This document shows, one piece after another, positions 1-4,149 of a DNA stretch of 5,078 nt. Numbering within the stretch: position 1 is the stretch's first letter; each line of letters opens with the position of its first letter. This DNA is from Lachnospiraceae bacterium (GTDB lineage Bacteria > Bacillota > Clostridia > Lachnospirales > Lachnospiraceae): contig JAJQCU010000344.1 of NCBI GenBank assembly GCA_021202575.1, positions 1 to 5,078 of the forward strand, read 5' to 3'. The position numbers and the translations under genes were made by a program. The notes under the pieces were generated by a model, which did no database searches, was not told the origin of the DNA, and saw only the letters and a program-made list of their open reading frames with translations.

Positions 1-496
1 GAAACTCCTTCGCCGCGTATTCCTGAATATTCGTCTTTCTATATATCGTAAATTTTGTCACCGGATCATCCGGAATCTGCTCCCAGCCGTGAAGGCTCTT
101 AATAGAATAATGATAATTATCCACCATCAGCCGGAACATTTCCGAATTCTCGTCCGGGGCATAAGCACATTGCGGCGCGCAGAGGATACCGTCACATCCC
201 GGAATTCTCCGCACATCCGCCCAGGCCTCCCGCACCCACTCCTTCGGGATCTCCTTAAACGCCTCCACCGGGCCGTCCATCTTTAAGGTGGCGCCGCCGT
301 CCCCGATCATCCACACCAGGTCCTCCACCCCATGAAACAGCCGCCGGACCGACGGATACTGTCGGCCACTGGCGATCACCACATAAATCCCCTTTCGCCT
401 CAGCTCTCTGATCACATCAAAATATTCCGGATACAGCTCAGGCGCACTCTCCTTCACCATCGTCCCGTCCACATCGGAGATTACAAGCTTTATCAT
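1..496 (-). CDS. Cof-type HAD hydrolase (haloacid dehalogenase superfamily phosphatase), N-terminal 165 codons, 3' end outside window
   Basis: Seen: the frame opens at ATG 496 and stays open to the window edge. The start MIKLVISDVDGT carries HAD motif I, with nucleophile Asp8 and acid/base Asp10. Motif II is the serine of VVIASGR (Ser43), and MIGDGGA (63-69) sits where Cof proteins read 'I..NGA' at the start of the cap region. Family knowledge: Cof/class IIB HAD enzymes are Mg-dependent cytosolic phosphatases, usually of sugar phosphates or similar small metabolites, about 260-280 aa long. The remaining third, with motifs III and IV (Lys and GDxxND), would therefore lie beyond the window. The substrate cannot be assigned. 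The start fits the family N-terminus, but the Shine-Dalgarno (AGGAGAG, about 12-14 nt upstream) is spaced rather far. It follows the SDR gene by 166 bp and may have its own promoter. Confidence 0.9.
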   Translation of the reverse strand, partial: MIKLVISDVDGTMVKESAPELYPEYFDVIRELRRKGIYVVIASGRQYPSVRRLFHGVEDLVWMIGDGGATLKMDGPVEAFKEIPKEWVREAWADVRRIPGCDGILCAPQCAYAPDENSEMFRLMVDNYHYSIKSLHGWEQIPDDPVTKFTIYRKTNIQEYAAKEF

Positions 497-573
497 CCCG
501 CAGTACTTCTCTCCTGTTCTCTTAACTTATACCATCCGTCAGCAATGGCAGGCCCATAGGATGCAGTCACCAT
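493..573 (-). other. Possible 26-codon leader ORF overlapping the HAD gene start
   Basis: Starting at ATG 573, a frame of 26 codons (first residues MVTASYGPAIADGWYK) ends at a TGA that overlaps the ATG of the HAD gene as ATGA. That arrangement often gives translational coupling, and it could compensate for the distant ribosome binding site of the HAD gene. Against it: there is no good Shine-Dalgarno before its ATG, and nothing in the peptide is recognisable. It may simply be chance; low confidence. Confidence 0.15.
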
Positions 574-624
574 ACTTCTGCTCAGACACTGCCCAAGCCG
601 CAGCCATGCCTCCTTCAATAAGCT

Positions 625-630
625 ATTATA
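625..630 (-). promoter_or_regulatory. Possible -10 box for the HAD gene
   Basis: The minus strand reads a perfect TATAAT here, 24-43 nt after the SDR stop codon and about 130 nt upstream of the HAD start. No convincing -35 box lies at 16-18 bp (GAGTCA at 17 bp). A TG dinucleotide precedes it but is one base off the extended -10 position. It is the only promoter-like site in the 166-bp gap, and its AT-rich surroundings raise the odds of a chance match. Confidence 0.3.
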
Positions 631-662
631 AGCATAACATTAATATTTGACTCACACAACAG

Positions 663-1688
663 TTAACCAATCATTTTGGTAAGCGCTTCCTCCTGTGCCT
701 CAATGACCCGGTCGCACCAGACGTCAAACTCCGGATCGGAAACCTGATATTCCGGATGCGACTGAATATGCTCCAGCGCACGGCGCACTCCCTGGTCAAA
801 ACGGACATTCGCTTTAAAATCAGGCACCAGCCGTTTCAGCTTTGTATTGTCAAAGAAAACCGAATTGGACTTGTCTCCCCACAGGTTTCCCCGCAGATCC
901 CATTCTGCTGGCGAACAGGCGGCCAGGAACTCCGAAGCCACATAACAGGGCTTAAACTCCACCCCAAGAGCGTCCGCTATCGCGCGATATATCTGATTCC
1001 AGGTCAGCGTCTCATCACCGGTAATCTGCACGGCTTCCCCGATCGCATGAATATTTCCCATCAGTCCAAGAAAGCCCTTTGCGAAATCATCATTCCAGGT
1101 CAGCGTCCAAAGAGATGTCCCGTCCCCCGGAATAATGACCAGCTTTCCATCCATCATTCTTTTCACCACCTGCCAGGAGCCCTTCGGGCCATGGACGCAT
1201 ACCGGAATTTTTTCTTCATTATAGGTATGGCTGGGCCGTACAATCGTCACAGGAAAGCCTTCCTCTCTGTAATATCGCATCAGAAGCTCTTCCCCGCTGA
1301 TTTTATTGCGTGAATACTGCCAGTAAGGATTGGATAATGGCGTGCCCTCATTGACCCGGAAGTCCGCAGGCGGCTTCTGGTAAGCGGACGCGGAGCTGAT
1401 ATAAATAAACTGCTTCGTCCTTCCGGCAAACAGTCTATGGTCCCGCTCCAGCTGAGCCGGAACATACGCGATAAAATCCGCCGCCACATCAAAGGTCTGG
1501 CCGCCCAGCGCTTCGGCCACCTTTTCCTCCTCACTGTTGATGTCCGCGCAGATCAGGTGAGCCCCCTCCGGGAGCCCCTCCAGGCGCTTCCCCCGATTGA
1601 CCAGCCACAGCTCATGGCCATCCAGAAGCAGTCTTCTGGAAATCGCCTTGCTGATCACGCCGGTTCCGCCAATAAATAAAATCTTCAT
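663..1688 (-). CDS. NAD(P)-dependent epimerase/dehydratase-like protein (extended/atypical SDR), 341 aa
   Basis: Seen: the N-terminus MKILFIGGTGVIS has the Rossmann dinucleotide-binding loop (7-13), with the usual third glycine replaced by serine. A beta-2 end LVNRG (29-33) follows, then DFIAYVP (71-77), SSASAY (98-103), the catalytic pair Tyr125-x3-Lys129 in YSRNK, and IVRPSHTY (149-156), typical of extended SDRs. At 341 aa the length is normal for nucleotide-sugar epimerases/dehydratases or the related CSP41/isoflavone-reductase-like atypical SDRs. The catalytic residues appear intact, so activity is likely, but the substrate is unknown. Start choice: an in-frame ATG lies 9 nt upstream at 1697, but it directly abuts the Shine-Dalgarno AAGGGGG (spacing near zero). 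ATG 1688 has about 9 nt spacing and gives the family-like MKILF start. It is probably monocistronic: a near-consensus promoter at 1790-1762 drives it and two terminator hairpins lie just upstream. Confidence 0.9.
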   Translation of the reverse strand: MKILFIGGTGVISKAISRRLLLDGHELWLVNRGKRLEGLPEGAHLICADINSEEEKVAEALGGQTFDVAADFIAYVPAQLERDHRLFAGRTKQFIYISSASAYQKPPADFRVNEGTPLSNPYWQYSRNKISGEELLMRYYREEGFPVTIVRPSHTYNEEKIPVCVHGPKGSWQVVKRMMDGKLVIIPGDGTSLWTLTWNDDFAKGFLGLMGNIHAIGEAVQITGDETLTWNQIYRAIADALGVEFKPCYVASEFLAACSPAEWDLRGNLWGDKSNSVFFDNTKLKRLVPDFKANVRFDQGVRRALEHIQSHPEYQVSDPEFDVWCDRVIEAQEEALTKMIG

Positions 1689-1710
1689 ATTCCACATCCC
1701 CCTTCTTCAA

Positions 1711-1794
1711 ACTTTTCCGGGATATTCAAATTGCAGATATTTCTTATCCGAACTGATTATTATTATACAGAGAAAGACCACACCACGCAAGTCT
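1711..1794 (-). repeat. Promoter-leader module, copy A (upstream of the SDR gene)
   Basis: This segment aligns with 3844-3930. The first 47 bp (1711-1757 against 3844-3890) match without gaps at 40 positions. After a 3-nt length difference, 1762-1794 against 3898-3930 match at 27 of 33. Similarity falls off at both ends: about 23 nt before the SDR start codon and just beyond the -35 box. The module holds a full sigma-A-type promoter plus the 5' untranslated leader, so two unrelated genes share both. A mobile or recombined promoter is the likely explanation. Confidence 0.8.
1762..1790 (-). promoter_or_regulatory. Sigma-A-type promoter of the SDR gene
   Basis: On the minus strand -35 TTGCGT (1790-1785) and -10 TATAAT (1767-1762) are separated by exactly 17 bp. 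Transcription should begin near 1755, giving a leader of about 67 nt. The same architecture at the same spacing precedes the ATPase gene, which supports both assignments. Confidence 0.8.
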
Positions 1795-1813
1795 TGAATT
1801 CCGGTTCCGTTGT

Positions 1814-1860
1814 AAAAATCCGAAGGTTCCCGGCTGCATGAACCAAAACCTTCGGATTTT
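1814..1860 (-). terminator. Long-stem hairpin, probable (possibly bidirectional) terminator
   Basis: A perfect 14-bp inverted repeat (1815-1828 with 1847-1860, arms AAAATCCGAAGGTT and its complement) flanks an 18-nt loop. On the minus strand five T's end the second arm. On the plus strand the stem is followed by TTTTCTTTATTT, so it could stop transcription both ways. Inside, GGTTC and GAACC could form a competing smaller hairpin. It lies between the tRNA-fragment terminator and the SDR promoter, so its likely role is insulation; the loop is longer than in most intrinsic terminators. Confidence 0.65.
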
Positions 1861-1884
1861 CTTTATTTACGGGCTTTTTGAACG

Positions 1885-1913
1885 AAAAAAAGGAACCTCA
1901 TTTCTGAGATTCC
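1885..1913 (-). terminator. Intrinsic terminator directly after the tRNA-Cys 3' end
   Basis: On the minus strand GGAATCTCA and TGAGGTTCC (1913-1905, 1900-1892) form a 9-bp stem with one G-U pair, capped by a stable GAAA tetraloop and followed by seven T's (1891-1885). It starts 5 nt after the tRNA discriminator base, a common place for the native terminator of a tRNA gene. It would also stop transcription coming from the ATPase gene. Confidence 0.9.
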
Positions 1914-1917
1914 TCCA

Positions 1918-1964
1918 AGGCGCAGACCGGATTTGAACCGGTGCATACTGGTGTTGCAGACCAG
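1918..1964 (-). tRNA. tRNA-Cys(GCA), 3' half only (truncated tRNA gene)
   Basis: Reading the minus strand, a 5-bp anticodon stem CTGGT/ACCAG (1964-1948) encloses the loop CTGCAAC with anticodon GCA (1957-1955), read as cysteine. A 5-nt variable loop, a perfect T arm ACCGG-TTCAAAT-CCGGT (1942-1926), the 3' acceptor strand CTGCGCC and discriminator T (1918) follow; U73 is the identity base of tRNA-Cys. No CCA is encoded. The matching 5' acceptor strand, expected as GGCGCAG near 1990, is absent: the sequence there is TTCGGGC. A D-arm-like hairpin GGCTC/GAGCC (1986-1967) precedes it but lacks the GG of a D loop and is spaced wrongly. I read this as the 3' half left by integration of an element into tRNA-Cys, or a decayed gene. 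Transcription and function as a tRNA are unlikely. Confidence 0.75.
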
Positions 1965-2020
1965 ACGGCTCAGACACTGGAGAGCCCGAAAATAAAGGAT
2001 TTTTGAGACGTCTTGGCGGG

Positions 2021-2042
2021 ACTGTTACATTATCGTTACAGT
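2021..2042. repeat. Short direct and inverted repeats beside the tRNA fragment
   Basis: The hexamer GTTACA occurs twice, at 2024-2029 and 2035-2040, one helical turn apart (11 bp). The pair is bracketed by ACTGT (2021-2025) and its complement ACAGT (2038-2042). It lies about 57 bp on the ATPase side of the tRNA half, where integrases or other DNA-binding proteins may have binding sites. Such short matches could be chance. Confidence 0.25.
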
Positions 2043-2075
2043 ATCCTAGAAAAATCACCTTTTTTCATGCACTTT

Positions 2076-3809
2076 TCAGGCAACATACGTCTCCTTCTCG
2101 CATGCCACCCTGCACCTTCTCTTAAAGCATGCAATCCCGTACTTATAAATGGTATGATAACCGTCTTTCTTTAACTGATCCGTATAATCATTTTTCTCAA
2201 TCTGCTCAAAAGCCTCTTTGAGTGCAGCGTCAAAGGCCGCTCGATCAGCATATTTGGTTTCGATAATAATGCCGATATCCTCATCCTCAATCTCTATCAG
2301 GATATCGCTGTAACCATCGCCGGTTTCACGGTTCGATTTCACATACCAACTGCCTTTAAAGCCCAGAATGCCAAGCAGGATTCCATGGTAGAAGTTCTCT
2401 TTCGTTGGTTTGCTCACAAAAGTGTCCCTGATACTCACAGTCTTATCCAGATACGCTGTAAACAGTTTCTCCGTCTCCGCTGCATTTCCACTCTGCAGTG
2501 CATTGCAGAAGGCATCCAGGGTCTCTCCATCTTTCGACACATTCTCTTTAAACATGGTCAGTATCTGTCTGGTAAATATCCGCCGGATTTCTCTGTTGGG
2601 AATAGCCAGCGCATAACTGTCCTCCCCAGCCGTGCCTCGCTGCGTCAGATAACCGGTCATAAACAATACGCTCCACAAATGGTCTGCGGAATCGTACAGG
2701 TGATTGTAGGTCAGCTCCTCATGAATTTCCTTTGTCACAGTCTCACCGGCGATCAGCGTCTCAATTTCTCCCCTGGTAACCCCGCTCCCCTGCATTTCTA
2801 TAAAGTGCCGGATCACGTCATTTCCGCTGGTATTGGACCAGTAGTCCTTCGGCTTCGCGTTCCCATCTGCCGTCAACTCATCACAGTAATTAATCACGTC
2901 CCACGGGCAATAGACATCTACGTTTCCGAAACGATAGCCGTCATACCATTCCTTTATGGCTTCATATTTTCCCTCCAGGCCGTAGGCTTCCAGCATTTCC
3001 CTGGCCTCTCTGTCAGTAAAGCCGAAATGCTCGTCAAAGCGAACCGATGTAATGGAAAGTACCCGGAGATTATTCAATCCCGTAAAGATGCTCTCCTTGG
3101 CCACCCGTAAGCAGCCTGTCAGCACAGCGAAATGCAAATAATCGTTCGTCTTAAGCGTCTGATCAAACAGCCCTCTGATCATATCCACCATTTCATCGTA
3201 GTACCCGTTTTCACTCGCCTTCGCCAGCGGGACATCATATTCATCAATTAAAATAATGACCTTCTGTCCATAATATTTATACAATAACGCGGAAAGCGTT
3301 TTCAGACTGCCCTTCAGCGTCGCATCAGCCATAAGAAAGCTTTCCACGCCGCTGGTATCCACGCAGATCAGCTGCTCATACTGTTTCTTTTCCGGTTCAG
3401 TCAGCTTCTCGTCCTGTAATAAAAACTGAAAACGCATCGCCTCGTTGCCGATCACATAACGCAAAATCTCACAGGCGGACCTGAAATTCTGTCCATTCAC
3501 GCTCTTTAAGCTGATGGAAATAACCGGAAACTTTCCCATATATGCGTCGCAGAGAGCTGTTTCCTTTGCAATTTCCAGACCGTCAAACAGGGACTTATCG
3601 CAGCCGATTTCAAAAAAGGACTTCAGCATGCTCATATTCAGGGATTTCCCGAAACGGCGCGGTCGGGCAAACAGATTCACTTCACCCCAGGAATGCAGCA
3701 AGTCTCTGATCAGAGCGGTCTTATCCACATAATAAAAGCCATGTGTGCGGATATCCTCAAAATTTTCAATTCCAACCGGAAGCTTTTTTAAACTGTTCCC
3801 ATTGTCCAT
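2076..3809 (-). CDS. AAA-ATPase-like / PD-(D/E)XK nuclease superfamily protein, 577 aa
   Basis: Seen: the N-terminal AAA-ATPase-like domain begins LPVGIENFEDIR with FYYVDKT (25-31). A P-loop-like RPRRFGKS (49-56, Lys55) follows, then Walker B ILIDEYD (186-192) and a conserved TGCLRVAKESIFTGLNN (231-247). YWSNTSGN (323-330) marks the linker region. The C-terminal domain has GYSDILIE (499-506) and IIIETKY (514-520), giving nuclease residues Asp502, Glu517 and Lys519, then a closing GIACFKRR. Family knowledge: this matches the AAA-ATPase_like plus PDDEXK_9 (DUF1703-type) architecture, common and often multi-copy in gut anaerobes, with no established role; the nuclease fold suggests DNA processing or defence. 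Length is usual and all motifs are present. Start: ATG 3809 has AAGGAG 9 nt upstream. The frame stays open back to an ATG at 3944, but that upstream ATG cannot be the start because the promoter lies inside the extension. Stop is TGA. Confidence 0.92.
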   Translation of the reverse strand: MDNGNSLKKLPVGIENFEDIRTHGFYYVDKTALIRDLLHSWGEVNLFARPRRFGKSLNMSMLKSFFEIGCDKSLFDGLEIAKETALCDAYMGKFPVISISLKSVNGQNFRSACEILRYVIGNEAMRFQFLLQDEKLTEPEKKQYEQLICVDTSGVESFLMADATLKGSLKTLSALLYKYYGQKVIILIDEYDVPLAKASENGYYDEMVDMIRGLFDQTLKTNDYLHFAVLTGCLRVAKESIFTGLNNLRVLSITSVRFDEHFGFTDREAREMLEAYGLEGKYEAIKEWYDGYRFGNVDVYCPWDVINYCDELTADGNAKPKDYWSNTSGNDVIRHFIEMQGSGVTRGEIETLIAGETVTKEIHEELTYNHLYDSADHLWSVLFMTGYLTQRGTAGEDSYALAIPNREIRRIFTRQILTMFKENVSKDGETLDAFCNALQSGNAAETEKLFTAYLDKTVSIRDTFVSKPTKENFYHGILLGILGFKGSWYVKSNRETGDGYSDILIEIEDEDIGIIIETKYADRAAFDAALKEAFEQIEKNDYTDQLKKDGYHTIYKYGIACFKRRCRVACEKETYVA

Positions 3810-3818
3810 TTTCAGCCG

Positions 3819-3824
3819 CTCCTT
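3819..3824 (-). promoter_or_regulatory. Ribosome binding site that fixes the ATPase start
   Basis: AAGGAG on the minus strand, with a 9-nt spacer to ATG 3809. It supports this start over the ATG at 3944 and an in-frame ATG at 3839. Confidence 0.85.
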
Positions 3825-3843
3825 CTCCCTTTTAATCATATAG

Positions 3844-3930
3844 ACTTTTCCGGGGTATTCAAATTGCTTATATTCATTATGCAAACTGATCACCCTTATT
3901 ATACAAAGAAAGAACCCGCCATGCAAGCCT
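3844..3930 (-). repeat. Promoter-leader module, copy B (upstream of the ATPase gene)
   Basis: This is the partner of 1711-1794: about 84% identity over 80 aligned positions plus one 3-nt length difference. It ends 35 nt before ATG 3809. In both copies one frame of the leader reads QFEYPGKV, with only synonymous differences over those eight codons (TAT/TAC and GTT/GTC). In this copy that frame runs into the ATPase frame; in copy A it stops at TGA just before the Shine-Dalgarno. No shared start codon precedes it, so a translated leader peptide is not established. Confidence 0.8.
3898..3926 (-). promoter_or_regulatory. Sigma-A-type promoter of the ATPase gene
   Basis: The minus strand has -35 TTGCAT (3926-3921) and -10 TATAAT (3903-3898) with a 17-bp spacer. 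Expected transcription start is near 3891, giving an ~82-nt leader. A short inverted repeat GCAAG/CTTGC (3923-3927 with 3934-3938) overlaps the -35 box and could be an operator, though it is only 5 bp and is not matched in copy A. Confidence 0.8.
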
Positions 3931-3969
3931 CTTCTTGCGTTCATCCTCTACGTGTAAAAGCCATAAAAT

Positions 3970-4104
3970 CTACGCCATAGGAGCCCCTGCAGCCATCTTT
4001 CCACCATTTCCACCCTTACAGGAATGCAGATGTGCGCCAGTACTGCTATGGTCATGTATCCTATGAATATGATGGAATGGATGGAAAGATGGATATTGTT
4101 CCAT
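3970..4104 (-). CDS. Possible small His-rich protein, 44 aa
   Basis: Seen: ATG 4104 opens a 44-codon frame ending in TAG, beginning MEQYPSFHPFHHIHRIHDHS. Eight histidines lie within residues 8-27, one cysteine at 29, and a Gly/Ala/Met-rich tail follows (GGNGGKMAAGAPMA). An AGAGAGG purine stretch lies about 12 nt upstream, a rather long spacing. It sits 45 nt after the membrane-protein stop and before the ATPase promoter, so it could be co-transcribed with the upstream gene. The His/Cys clustering would suit a metal-binding peptide; that is inference only. Caution: the whole ORF lies on a 100-bp inverted repeat, and the plus strand also has a start-less open frame here, so non-coding is a serious alternative. 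Confidence 0.3.
   Translation of the reverse strand: MEQYPSFHPFHHIHRIHDHSSTGAHLHSCKGGNGGKMAAGAPMA
3993..4092. repeat. 100-bp imperfect inverted repeat
   Basis: CCATCTTTCCA (3993-4003) pairs perfectly with TGGAAAGATGG (4082-4092). With one bulge, pairing continues inward (CCATTTCCA, 4004-4012, against TGGAATGG, 4073-4080), making arms of about 20 bp around a 60-nt interior. Size and terminal arms resemble a miniature inverted-repeat element or a structured RNA. I see no target-site duplication at the ends and no transposase. The arms also fall in the possible His-rich ORF. Confidence 0.5.
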
Positions 4105-4149
4105 AAATTTTCTTTACCTCTCTTTTCTTCCTATATAATTTATGTAAAA

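Noticed and set aside
539..607. 22-codon minus-strand frame (MAAAWAVSEQKYGDCILW...) right after a perfect AAGGAGG
   Set aside because: The Shine-Dalgarno is one base from the ATG, too close for initiation. The frame is very short and has no recognisable features.
756..1313. 185-codon plus-strand frame opposite the SDR gene
   Set aside because: It lies entirely within a well-supported SDR gene with intact catalytic motifs on the other strand. The translation shows no domain, and there is no credible start signal.
1867..2058. 63-codon minus-strand frame across the tRNA half and terminator
   Set aside because: It reads through tRNA arms and a terminator stem, which fully explain the sequence.
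2385..3110. 241-codon plus-strand frame opposite the ATPase gene
   Set aside because: Shadow of the ATPase/nuclease coding sequence; no family motif or ribosome site.
3810..3944. 45-residue N-terminal extension of the ATPase to ATG 3944
   Set aside because: The near-consensus promoter at 3898-3926 and the repeated leader lie inside the extension, and a well-spaced AAGGAG precedes ATG 3809.
3981..4105. Plus-strand open frame ending in TAA (reads ...YEYDGMDGKMDIVP)
   Set aside because: It looks protein-like but has no start codon after the upstream in-frame stop, is about 40 codons long, and opposes the transcription direction of all other genes. Possibly a gene remnant, but unsupported.
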